64,000 bases of DNA, taken from positions 1-64,000 of the forward strand of contig NZ_VJOY01000019.1 in the NCBI RefSeq assembly GCF_007109405.1. The letters are read 5' to 3'. This document shows positions 47,952-57,467 of the stretch, one piece after another. Position 1 is the first letter of the stretch. The number at the start of each line of letters is the position of its first letter. A program made the translations under genes and the position numbers. The stretch is from Pseudomonas mangiferae. GTDB lineage: Bacteria > Pseudomonadota > Gammaproteobacteria > Pseudomonadales > Pseudomonadaceae. The notes beneath the pieces were generated by a model. It searched no databases. It was not told where the DNA came from and saw only the letters and a list, made by a program, of their open reading frames with translations.

Positions 47952-48473
47952 ATGTTCAGGAGTTACCTGCGGCTGGTGCTGTTCGCCCTGGGCCTGTTGC
48001 TGGGCGTGCAGGTGCCGGGCTTCATCGACGACTATGCCAAGCGCGTCGATGCCCATCGGATCGAGGCCCGGCAGGCGCTCCAGGGGTTTCGCGACACCGC
48101 CCGGCGGTTCTTCGACGGCGACCTGGACGCCCTGGTGGCCCACTATCGCGCCAGCCCCGACCCGGTGATGCGCAGCGATGCCGACAGCGTCGCCACCCTG
48201 GTGGCGCGCGACGCCCTGCTGGAACGGGAATGGCAGGCCATGCAGGGGCCGTGGTACTGGCGCGCCTGGCACCTGGCGAGCGCCGCCGACCCGGCCCTGT
48301 TGGCAGAGACCCGCGCCGCCTACCGCTACCAGGTGCTGCTGGCACCGGAGGCCATCGCCTGGGCCCTGGCCTGCGGCCTGTTCCTCGCCCTGGTGGTGGA
48401 GAGCGTGGTGAGCCTCATCGGCCTGGTGCTGGGCGGCGGGCGCCGTCGACCGGCCAGGCAGGCGTGGCGATAG
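47952..48473 (+). CDS. DUF2937-family membrane protein
   Basis: A 173-residue protein with an N-terminal helix (about 5-23, LRLVLFALGLLLGVQVPG), a long amphipathic loop facing the periplasm (25-130), and a C-terminal helix (about 133-158, AIAWALACGLFLALVVESVV). The pattern FIDDYAKRVDAHR-EARQAL in the loop is that of DUF2937, found in gammaproteobacteria; function unknown. It starts 36 bp after the amidotransferase gene with AGGGAGA ahead of the ATG. Confidence 0.8.
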   Translation: MFRSYLRLVLFALGLLLGVQVPGFIDDYAKRVDAHRIEARQALQGFRDTARRFFDGDLDALVAHYRASPDPVMRSDADSVATLVARDALLEREWQAMQGPWYWRAWHLASAADPALLAETRAAYRYQVLLAPEAIAWALACGLFLALVVESVVSLIGLVLGGGRRRPARQAWR

Positions 48474-48628
48474 GCGTGATAGCCCGCTACCGGATGCTGT
48501 CCGGGGAGCGCTCGGCGCCTGGAGCGGCTGCAGGTCGCGAGAGCGTTGCATCCCACCCTGTTTGATCGGCGTCCTCGACGAGGCCCACCGGGCCTTCCGC
48601 TTCCCATTCGTGTTCCCTGGAGCCCCGC

Positions 48629-49030
48629 ATGCCGACCCGCGAACCCATCATTCCCGCCTCGATGCAGACCCTGGTGGCGCGGGCGGGCTACTTGCCGGCG
48701 GTGAAGGTGGGGCAGACGGTCCATTGCGCCGGGCAGGTGGGCCGTACCACCGAGCTGGCGGTCATCGCCGACCCGGAACAGCAATTCGTCGCCGCCTGGG
48801 ACAACCTGCGCATCGTACTGGCGGAGGCGGGATGCCGCTTCGAGGACGTGGTGGACCTGACCACCTACCACGTGGACATGGCTCGCCACCTGCCGGTGTT
48901 CCGGGCGGTGAAGGACCGCTTGTTCCCCCGGGGCCTGTGCGCCTGGACCTGCATCGGCGTGGCCGAGCTGGCGCAACCCGGCCTGCTGGTGGAGATCAAG
49001 TGCGTGGCGGTGCAGGGCCTGGTCGGCTGA
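48629..49030 (+). CDS. RidA/YjgF-family protein
   Basis: A 133-residue member of the Rid superfamily. GQTVHCAGQVGR (near 28-39) and VVDLTTYHVDM are family motifs, and the protein should form trimers with active sites at the interfaces. The arginine that RidA needs for 2-aminoacrylate hydrolysis is usually in an ARSxVEV stretch; here the place reads CAWTCIGVAEL, so it is missing. It is therefore likely one of the Rid subgroups without imine deaminase activity. No clear partner gene is near; 156 bp separate it from the DUF2937 gene. Confidence 0.87.
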   Translation: MPTREPIIPASMQTLVARAGYLPAVKVGQTVHCAGQVGRTTELAVIADPEQQFVAAWDNLRIVLAEAGCRFEDVVDLTTYHVDMARHLPVFRAVKDRLFPRGLCAWTCIGVAELAQPGLLVEIKCVAVQGLVG

Positions 49031-49395
49031 CCCAGGTACGTCGCCCCAGGTCGCGGGACGCAGGGAAAGGGCGCGGGTCGCTCAACGCGCGTTGGGTCGT
49101 TTGCCGCGGGGGCAGGGGAGGCGCGGACGGACGCTCTCTTGAGCAGCCCAGAAGCGCTCCAGCCCGCCCTCCAAGGCCGTACTGGAGTCGCCGCTGGCAT
49201 CGTTGCGCGACAGGAAGGCTCTGCTCCGGTGACAGGGAGCCGACCGATCTCATCCAGGCGCCCTGGATATCCAAGGGCCTGGCGCGGCAGGCTTCCAGCG
49301 GAGCGTCCTGACGGGCCGCAGGCTGTCGGGTGAGAAATCCTCGTGGGGGCGCCCGTTCCCCTGCGCGGCCGTCCCGCGTACCCCGGGCCCGGCCG
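49031..49395. other. Gene-free spacer between the RidA-like and VWA genes
   Basis: This 365-bp stretch lies between convergent genes. I see no open frame with coding character and no RNA gene. An imperfect palindrome centred on GGATATCC at 49264-49271 (flanks CCAGGCGCCCT and AAGGGCCTGG) could fold into a hairpin, but it has no T run. Confidence 0.5.
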
Positions 49396-50574
49396 TTATT
49401 TCGCCAGGAAGCGCATGCCTTCTTCCAGGCCGCGCAGGGTCAGGGGAAACATCCGGTCTTCCACCAAGTCACGCACCAGGCCGGTGGAGGCGGTGTAGTC
49501 CCAGGCTGGCTTGGGGTAGGGGTTGATCCAGATGAGCTTGCGGTAGGTCTCCATGAACCGCTTCATCCAGACGTAGCCGGCTTCCTCGTTCCAGTGCTCG
49601 ACGCTGCCGCCGGGCTGGGTGATCTCGTAGGGCGCCATGGCGGCGTCGCCGACGAACACCACTTTGTAGTCGGCGCCGTACTTGTGCAGCAGGTCGTGGG
49701 TGGAGAAGCGCTCCGAGGTGCGGCGCAGGTTGTTCTTCCACACCGACTCGTAGATGAAGTTGTGGAAGTAGAAATACTCCAGGTGCTTGAACTCGGTCTT
49801 GCAGGCGGAGAACAGTTCCTCGCAGACCTTCACATGGGCGTCCATGGAGCCGCCGATGTCCAGCAGCAGGAGCAGCTTCACGCTGTTGCGCCGCTCCGGG
49901 CGCATCTGGATGTTGAGCAGGCCGGCGTCCCGGGCGGTGTGGTCGATGGTGCCGTCGATGTCCAGCTCTTCCGCCGCGCCTTCTCGGGCGAACTTGCGCA
50001 GGCGGCGCAGGGCGATCTTGATGTTCCGGGTGCCCAGCTCCACCTGGTCGTCGAGGTTCTTGTACTCCCGCTGGTCCCAGACCTTCACCGCCTTGTTCTG
50101 GCGCTTGCCGGCGTCGCCGACGCGGATACCCTCGGGGTTGAAGCCACCGGAGCCGAACGGGCTGGTGCCGCCGGTGCCGATCCACTTGTTGCCGCCGGCG
50201 TGGCGTTCCTTCTGTTCTTCCAGGCGTTTCTTGAATTCCTCGATCAGCTTGTCCAGGCCGCCCAGGCTCTGGATCTGCGCCCGTTCCTCGTCGGTCAGCA
50301 GGCGCTCGAATTCCTTGCGCAGCCAGTCCTCCGGGATCAGCGCCTCGATGTGCTGGTCGAGGTTCTGCAGGCCGTTGAAGTAGGCGCCGAAGGCCCGGTC
50401 GAATTTGTCGAAATGCCGCTCATCCTTGACCATCACGGTGCGCGCCAGGAAATAGAACGCGTCCATGTCGGCGAACACCACGTTGTGCTTGAGGGCGTCG
50501 ATCAGGTCCAGCAGCTCCCGCAGGGACACCGGCACCTTGGCCGCGCGCATTTCGTTGAACAGGTTGAGCAGCAT
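49396..50574 (-). CDS. VWA domain protein (CoxE-like)
   Basis: A 392-residue protein. The N-terminal part is helical and charged (CoxE-like, 1-180), with a glycine-rich linker (WIGTGGTSPFGSGGFN, near 132). The C-terminal von Willebrand A domain has the metal site LLLLDIGGSMDAHV (near 235-248), a DxGxS variant of the MIDAS motif, and VVFVGDAAMAPYE later. Such proteins work with MoxR AAA+ ATPases in activating or assembling metal-containing or other complexes. The MoxR gene is at 51027-51872 on the same strand, with a small GFA gene between them. The target of the pair is unknown. Confidence 0.9.
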   Translation of the reverse strand: MLLNLFNEMRAAKVPVSLRELLDLIDALKHNVVFADMDAFYFLARTVMVKDERHFDKFDRAFGAYFNGLQNLDQHIEALIPEDWLRKEFERLLTDEERAQIQSLGGLDKLIEEFKKRLEEQKERHAGGNKWIGTGGTSPFGSGGFNPEGIRVGDAGKRQNKAVKVWDQREYKNLDDQVELGTRNIKIALRRLRKFAREGAAEELDIDGTIDHTARDAGLLNIQMRPERRNSVKLLLLLDIGGSMDAHVKVCEELFSACKTEFKHLEYFYFHNFIYESVWKNNLRRTSERFSTHDLLHKYGADYKVVFVGDAAMAPYEITQPGGSVEHWNEEAGYVWMKRFMETYRKLIWINPYPKPAWDYTASTGLVRDLVEDRMFPLTLRGLEEGMRFLAK

Positions 50575-50589
50575 CGCTGCGTCCTCGTA

Positions 50590-50979
50590 TCAGGAATGGG
50601 GTTCCACCGGCAGGCCGTCCGTGAGGGCGTACCAGTCGGCTTTCCATTCCGTGTAGATGTGGGTCTGCGCCACCTCGCCCAGGGGCGAATCCAGGGTCCC
50701 GGGCGTCATGCAGGTGGTGTCGCTGTCCACCTTCATCCATTGCAGCGTGCTGCCGCAGTGGGGGCAGAAGGTGCGGGCGATCCCCGGCGAGGAGCCGTAG
50801 GTGCGCACCTGGTCGGCGCCCTGGACGAAGCGCAGGGCCTGCTTGGGCACCGAGAAATAGGAGCCGAACGGAGCGCCGTGGGCCTTGCGGCACTGGCCGC
50901 AATGGCAGTGGCTGATGGCGTTCACGGGGGCGTCGATCTCATAGCGGATCGCGCCGCACAGGCAACTTCCCTTGAGCAT
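50590..50979 (-). CDS. GFA-family zinc protein
   Basis: A 129-residue protein of the glutathione-dependent formaldehyde-activating (Gfa/CENP-V) fold. Zinc-binding cysteines are seen in GSCLCGAIRYE (CxC, near 5-7), CHCGQCRK (near 25-30) and FCPHCGST (near 72-75). Family members are small, often annotated as S-(hydroxymethyl)glutathione synthase, but most have no proven activity. It is placed between the MoxR and VWA genes on the same strand with gaps of 47 and 15 bp, so it is probably on their transcript. Confidence 0.9.
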   Translation of the reverse strand: MLKGSCLCGAIRYEIDAPVNAISHCHCGQCRKAHGAPFGSYFSVPKQALRFVQGADQVRTYGSSPGIARTFCPHCGSTLQWMKVDSDTTCMTPGTLDSPLGEVAQTHIYTEWKADWYALTDGLPVEPHS

Positions 50980-51026
50980 GCAGACCTCCTTCGGGCGGGG
51001 CCGGGCCCCGCGTCGTGGCGCGTCGA

Positions 51027-51872
<846 letters not shown>

Positions 51873-52099
51873 CGGGGGAATCCTCGAACAGGGGCCGGGC
51901 GCGAGGGACGACGCGCCGGGGAAAGCCGGACTATAGCCTGCCGGTCGACCGACTGTGAACGCAGACGGGGCATTCAGTCATTGAATGGCGGGTCACGCCG
52001 AAGACGCGCGCAGCGCCATAGTGAATGACAAGCACGCTTTACATTACGACAGGTAAAAGTTAAGTTTGCTTGACACAACCCATCAGGAGTTCCGTTTCC

Positions 52100-52498
52100 A
52101 TGTCCGTCGCTCGAAATGCCCGTCGTCGCTATGTGCTGGCCTGCACCGGCTTCATGACCCTCTATGCCCTGCTGGTGGTGCTGATCAGTTGGGTCGTGGA
52201 TCTGGCACAGCTGCCGCCGACCCTGCGGCTGCTGGCCGCCCTGTCCCCGGCACTACCCCTGGCGGGGATGCTGATGGCCTTCGACCGCTACCTGCGGCAG
52301 GAGCCCGACGAATTCATGGGCATGCTGCTGGCCCGCGCCGCGGCCCTGGCCGGCGGCCTGCTGATCGTGGCGTTGACCGCCTGGGGTTTCCTGGAGCAAT
52401 ACGCCGGTGTGCCGCGCTTCCCGCTGCTGCTGACCTTCGCGGTGTTCTGGCTGCTGTTCCTGCCCAGCGTTTATTACGTCAAGCACGTCTACCGCTGA
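52100..52498 (+). CDS. Small membrane protein paired with an XRE regulator
   Basis: A 132-residue protein with four predicted helices at about 12-32, 42-59, 75-94 and 104-123; the N-terminus (MSVARNARRRY) is positive, so it is probably inside. No known domain is recognised. CAGGAG lies 10 bases ahead of the ATG at 52100; the frame is open further upstream from a TTG. It is 9 bp from the small XRE gene, so the two form an operon. Pairs of a multi-helix membrane protein with a tiny XRE protein are common in bacteria and of mostly unknown role. Confidence 0.75.
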   Translation: MSVARNARRRYVLACTGFMTLYALLVVLISWVVDLAQLPPTLRLLAALSPALPLAGMLMAFDRYLRQEPDEFMGMLLARAAALAGGLLIVALTAWGFLEQYAGVPRFPLLLTFAVFWLLFLPSVYYVKHVYR

Positions 52499-52507
52499 GG
52501 GGGCACC

Positions 52508-52708
52508 ATGGACAATCGTCTGCGTGAACTGCGCGCCGAGCGGGGCTGGAGCCAGGCCGAGCTGGCCCGGCTGCTGGACGTCTCCCGGCAGAGCGTCAAT
52601 GCCATCGAGACCGGCAAGTACGACCCCAGCCTGCCCCTGGCCTTTCGCATCGCCCGCCTGTTCGGCGTGCCCATCGAGGCGATCTTCGACGACGCGGCGG
52701 ACGCCTGA
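52508..52708 (+). CDS. Small XRE-family DNA-binding protein
   Basis: A 66-residue protein that is almost only a Cro/C1-type helix-turn-helix: MDNRLRELRAERGWSQAELA, LLDVSRQSVNAIETGKYDPS, then LAFRIARLFGVPIEAIF. It resembles the YozG/HipB-like group of minimal regulators that control a neighbouring membrane protein gene, here the one 9 bp upstream. GGGGGCACC precedes the ATG. Its stop codon abuts the stop codon of the convergent DUF748 gene. Confidence 0.88.
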   Translation: MDNRLRELRAERGWSQAELARLLDVSRQSVNAIETGKYDPSLPLAFRIARLFGVPIEAIFDDAADA

Positions 52709-53776
52709 TCACTCGTCCGGCGCGTTCTCGAAGCGGGTGTTGAAGGCCTGGATGAAGGCATTGCGCAGGATGTTGAAGAACGCCTGCAGGCCGCTGATGT
52801 CCTGCTGGTGGACGCTGCCGCTGAGGTCGATGCGGGTGGCGAACTGGTCCTTCTTCTGGTTCTTCAGGGCGGTCTCGGTGCCGCCTACCAGGGCTTCCCA
52901 GATGGAGCGGAAGAAGCCCTTGTCCTTGTTCTCCACGTCCTGGTGCCAGTTGAACACGTCCACGTCCCGCAGCAGCGGCTTGATGTAGCCGCTGAGCGTA
53001 CCGTCGTCGGCGGTGGCCTCGATCACCAGATCGCCGTGCCCGGCGTTGAAGTCGAACTTGCCGTAGGCACTGGCGAAGTCGTTGAGGCGCTTGAGTTCGA
53101 TGCCGGTGGCCCGCAGGCGGAAGTCGAAGTCCTCGAAGTTGCTCAGGGGTTCGAAATGGGCGTCCACTTCCAGGGGCGCGTGGCCCAGCAACTGGGCCTT
53201 GCCCTCGAAGTGGGCGACCCGCTCGCCCTTGGCGTCGGCGACGTTGGTCAGGTTGTAGACGCTGGCGTTGATCTGGTCGGCGTTCAGGTGAACCTGGGGC
53301 TTGGAATTGAAGTTGTGGAAGGTGATGCGGCCGTCCACCACCCGCACCTCGTTGAGGGTGATGGGCAGCAGTTTCTCCAGTTGCTGGCGCCAGTCGGTGC
53401 CGGTACCGGTCTGGGAGGCCTCGCGGCTGCCGCCGTCGACGAAGTTCAGCTCCGGCCGGTAGAAGTCCACTTCCGCCACCACACCGTGGTCGTACCACAG
53501 GGCGTGCCAGCTCACCGAAAGGTCGATGACCGGGGCGTTCAGCAGCGGCACCGGCACCTTGCCGTCGTCCTTGACGATGTTCAGCCCGTTGATCTTGTAG
53601 GCGCCGCGCCACCAGGCCAGGTCGACGTCCTCGACGTGCCCGCGGTACTCGCCCATGTCCGCCAGCTTGTCGTTGAGGTAGTCGCGGATCAGCCAGGGCA
53701 GCGCCAGGTGGAGCACCAGGATCAGCACGGCGAGAATCAGCAGGATCAGCAGCGGCATGCTGTAGCGTCGTTTCAT
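52709..53776 (-). CDS. DUF748-family protein (AsmA-like)
   Basis: A 355-residue protein with one N-terminal membrane helix (about 8-28, LLILLILAVLILVLHLALPW) and a large periplasmic part rich in beta strands. YLNDKLADMGEYRGHVEDVD and HLNADQINASVYNLTNV resemble the DUF748 segment of AsmA-related proteins, thought to bridge the envelope or transport lipids, though this is not shown for the present protein. The start at 53776 is set by the membrane helix. It is divergent from cysK, with 170 bp between. Confidence 0.8.
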   Translation of the reverse strand: MKRRYSMPLLILLILAVLILVLHLALPWLIRDYLNDKLADMGEYRGHVEDVDLAWWRGAYKINGLNIVKDDGKVPVPLLNAPVIDLSVSWHALWYDHGVVAEVDFYRPELNFVDGGSREASQTGTGTDWRQQLEKLLPITLNEVRVVDGRITFHNFNSKPQVHLNADQINASVYNLTNVADAKGERVAHFEGKAQLLGHAPLEVDAHFEPLSNFEDFDFRLRATGIELKRLNDFASAYGKFDFNAGHGDLVIEATADDGTLSGYIKPLLRDVDVFNWHQDVENKDKGFFRSIWEALVGGTETALKNQKKDQFATRIDLSGSVHQQDISGLQAFFNILRNAFIQAFNTRFENAPDE

Positions 53777-53946
53777 CGCAGGGTTCCGTCGCGTACTTCG
53801 ACCCGGACGTCGGGGTCGCCATGTTCGATGGACAGCCGGTGCCCGGCGGGGTTCGGCCGGCGTCCGCTGGACGCTGGCCGCGGGCGGGCATAGGCTGACG
53901 GGCTTGTGTCGACGACCGTCCATCCACCGCTACGAGGAGCGCTTGC

Positions 53947-54917
<971 letters not shown>

Positions 54918-54921
<4 letters not shown>

Positions 54922-55490
54922 GGCTCGCCCCGCTGGCCCTGCTGCTGGTGGCGACCGAGGGCCACGCCGCGGCCACCGACGACTACCTGGACGGGCTGCG
55001 TGCCCTGGATCGCGGCGAGCGCCAGCGGGGCGCCTACCTGCTGGAGCAGGCGGCCGCCGCCGGGCTGATGGATGCCCAGCTGCGCCTGGGCGACCTGCTG
55101 CCCGGCCAGCCTGGCGAACGCTGGCTGCGGGCTGCGGTGCGCCAGGGCTCGCGGCCGGCGGCGGAGCGCCTGGCCCAGCGCTACTACGACGACAGCGCCT
55201 ACCGTCGTGCCGCCCAGTGCTGGTTGCGGGCGGCGGAGCAGGGCAGCAGCGCCGCCCAGGCGCGGCTCGGTGCCCTGCAGGTGGTGGGCTATGGCCTGCC
55301 CAAGGACAAGGTGCAGGCCTTCGCCTGGCTGAACCTGGCGGCCAGCGCCGGCGATCCCGAGGTGACCGCCCTGCGGGACACCCTCGGCGGCCAGCTGCCG
55401 GCGGCGCAGCGGGAAGCGGGCGAAGCCCTCTCGCGGACCCTGGTGGACCATCCGCCGCGCCTGCCGGGAGAGCCCGCCTGCGGCGAGTGA
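54918..55490 (+). CDS. Secreted Sel1-like repeat protein
   Basis: A 190-residue protein starting with GTG (54918) that overlaps the cysK stop by 4 bases, so it is coupled to cysK. The N-terminus [18 protein letters not shown] is a signal peptide with cleavage probably after AHA/AAA near residue 18. The mature part is a run of Sel1-type helical repeats: [56 protein letters not shown]. Sel1 repeats mediate protein contacts in the periplasm. Role unknown; coupling with cysK is likely incidental or conserved only in this group. Confidence 0.75.
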
Positions 55491-55585
55491 GCCCTGCGAC
55501 CACGGGTCGCCGCTGCTCGGGAAGGGCGTGAAACGCCGGAAAATTCCTGTAGAGTGCGCGGCTTTTCACGAATTGCGCCGTGCCC

Positions 55586-55921
55586 ATGCCGTTCCGTTTC
55601 CTGCCTGACACGTCCCGTTCCGTTCCCCCCTTGCCGCTTCGCGTGGCCCTCTGGCTGCTGGACGAGTCGCCCCTCGGGCGCACCGACGGCGGCAAGCGGC
55701 TCGCCGGCCGCCTGCTGCGCCTGCCGGCGCAGCGTGGCGTGGTGCAGGCCCAGAGCCGCCTGGGACGGCTGCTCTGCCACGACGCCGCCGACCTCTGCGC
55801 GCGCCGCCGCGGCCAGGAGTGGTTGCGCCAGGCCGCCCGCGCCGGCGACCCCCAGGCGCGCCAGGCCTTGGACCAGCTCAACCCGCAACTGCGCCTGAAC
55901 GCGCGCACCCGGCCGCGCTGA
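55586..55921 (+). CDS. Small Sel1-like hypothetical protein
   Basis: A 111-residue basic protein without signal peptide. It has VALWLLDESPLGRTDGGKRL, then a Sel1-like unit (QAQSRLGRLLCHDAAD) and RGQEWLRQAARAGDPQARQAL. It is related in style to the gene 95 bp upstream and may derive from the same repeat family. A GTG at 55580 is an equally possible start; no clear ribosome site decides. A weak AT-rich patch before it could be a promoter. Function not known. Confidence 0.6.
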   Translation: MPFRFLPDTSRSVPPLPLRVALWLLDESPLGRTDGGKRLAGRLLRLPAQRGVVQAQSRLGRLLCHDAADLCARRRGQEWLRQAARAGDPQARQALDQLNPQLRLNARTRPR

Positions 55922-55967
55922 GGCGGCGGCCGGTATACTCCCCGGCATTCCCTCGCGGAGCCGGTCC

Positions 55968-57455
55968 ATGCCCGATCCCTCTTCCACCCTGCTGCTCGCC
56001 CTTTTGCTCGGCGCCGTCGTCGCGGCCGTCCCGCTGTGCCTGCTGCTCTGGCGCCAGCAGCGGCGTCTCGACCGCCTGGCCCCGGACCGGGCCCTGCTGG
56101 AGGAACGCCTGGCCGTTGCCCAGCTCACCCAGGACGATCTCGCCGCCCGCCTCGAGGCGGAGCGCGCCGACGCCTTTGCGGCGCGCCAGGCCCTGACCGC
56201 GCGCCAGGCCGAGCTGGCGGCGCTGCAGCGGGAGACGGAGCTGCTGGAGCTGGAGCGGGAGAACGCCCGGGAAGCGGAGCGCGCCTGGCTCGGCGAGCGC
56301 GAACGCAAGGACGCCGAGCTGCGCCGGCTGGACAGCGAGCGGGCGGCCCTGACGGCGGAACTGCGCGAGCAGCAGGCCTCCCACCAGCAGCGCCTGCACG
56401 ACCTGCAGGGCGCCCGGGACGACCTGCGGGCGCAGTTCGCCGAACTGGCCGGGAAGATCTTCGACGAGCGCGAGCAGCGCTTCGCCGAGACCAGCCAGCA
56501 GCGCCTGGGGCAGTTGCTCGACCCCCTCAAGGAACGTATCCACGCCTTCGAGAAGCGCGTCGAGGACAGCTACCAGCAGGAGGCCCGGGAGCGCTTTTCC
56601 CTGGCCCGGGAACTGGAGCGCCTGCAGCAGTTGAACCAGCGCCTGGGGGACGAGGCGACCCAACTGACCCGTGCCCTCAAGGGCCAGAAAACCCAGGGCA
56701 ACTGGGGCGAGCTGGTGCTGGAGCGGGTCCTGGAGCACGCCGGCCTGGAGAAGGGCCGCGAGTACCAGACCCAGGTGACCCTGACCAGCGCCGACGGCGA
56801 GCGCTTCCAGCCCGACGTGCTGATCCGCCTGCCGGGGGACAAACAGGTGGTGGTGGACGCCAAGGTCAGCCTCACCGCCTACCAGCAGTACGTCACCAGC
56901 GACGACGACGGCGTGCGCCAGCAGGCCCTCAAGCAGCACGTGCTGTCCCTGCGCACCCACCTCAAGGGCCTGTCCGCCAAGGACTACCAGCGCCTGGAAG
57001 GGCTGCACAGCCTGGACTTCGTGCTGCTCTTCGTGCCCATCGAGGCCGCCTTCGCCTGCGCCCTGCAGGCGGACCAGACGCTGTTCCAGGAGGCGTTCGA
57101 GCGGCGCGTGGCGATCGTCAGCCCCACCACCCTGCTGGCGACCCTGCGGGTCATCGACAGCCTCTGGCGGCAGGAACGGCAGAGCCAGAACGCCCGGGAG
57201 ATCGCCGAGCGGGCCGGCTGGCTGTACGACAAGTTCGCCCTGTTCGTGCAGGACCTGGAGGAGGTCGGCAGCCGCCTGCGGCAGTTGGACAAGGCCTACG
57301 CCGGCGCGCGCAACAAGCTCTGCGAGGGCCGCGGCAACCTCATCAGCCGCGCCGAGCAACTGCGGCAACTGGGGGCGCGCACCAGCAAGAGCCTGCCCGG
57401 CGACCTGCTGGAGCGGGCCGCCGAGGACGGCCTGGCGATGCCCCTGGAGGAGTGA
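55968..57455 (+). CDS. rmuC: DNA recombination protein RmuC
   Basis: A 495-residue RmuC. An N-terminal membrane helix (about 8-28, LLALLLGAVVAAVPLCLLLW) is followed by a long coiled coil (30-170) and the nuclease-like RmuC core (about 190-440), with GNWGELVLERVLEHAGLEKG (in part NWGELVLERVLE), PDVLIRLPGDKQVVVDAKVS (in part VVVDAKVSL) and FVPIEAAFA. In E. coli RmuC limits inversions at short inverted repeats; mechanism is not fully known. The gene is convergent with the hybrid-kinase gene, 12 bp between the stops. Confidence 0.93.
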   Translation: MPDPSSTLLLALLLGAVVAAVPLCLLLWRQQRRLDRLAPDRALLEERLAVAQLTQDDLAARLEAERADAFAARQALTARQAELAALQRETELLELERENAREAERAWLGERERKDAELRRLDSERAALTAELREQQASHQQRLHDLQGARDDLRAQFAELAGKIFDEREQRFAETSQQRLGQLLDPLKERIHAFEKRVEDSYQQEARERFSLARELERLQQLNQRLGDEATQLTRALKGQKTQGNWGELVLERVLEHAGLEKGREYQTQVTLTSADGERFQPDVLIRLPGDKQVVVDAKVSLTAYQQYVTSDDDGVRQQALKQHVLSLRTHLKGLSAKDYQRLEGLHSLDFVLLFVPIEAAFACALQADQTLFQEAFERRVAIVSPTTLLATLRVIDSLWRQERQSQNAREIAERAGWLYDKFALFVQDLEEVGSRLRQLDKAYAGARNKLCEGRGNLISRAEQLRQLGARTSKSLPGDLLERAAEDGLAMPLEE

Positions 57456-57467
57456 CCGCCGCGCCGC

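Noticed and set aside
49254-49282. Palindrome centred on GGATATCC as a terminator
   Set aside because: Arms align only with bulges and no T run follows; left as part of the gene-free spacer.
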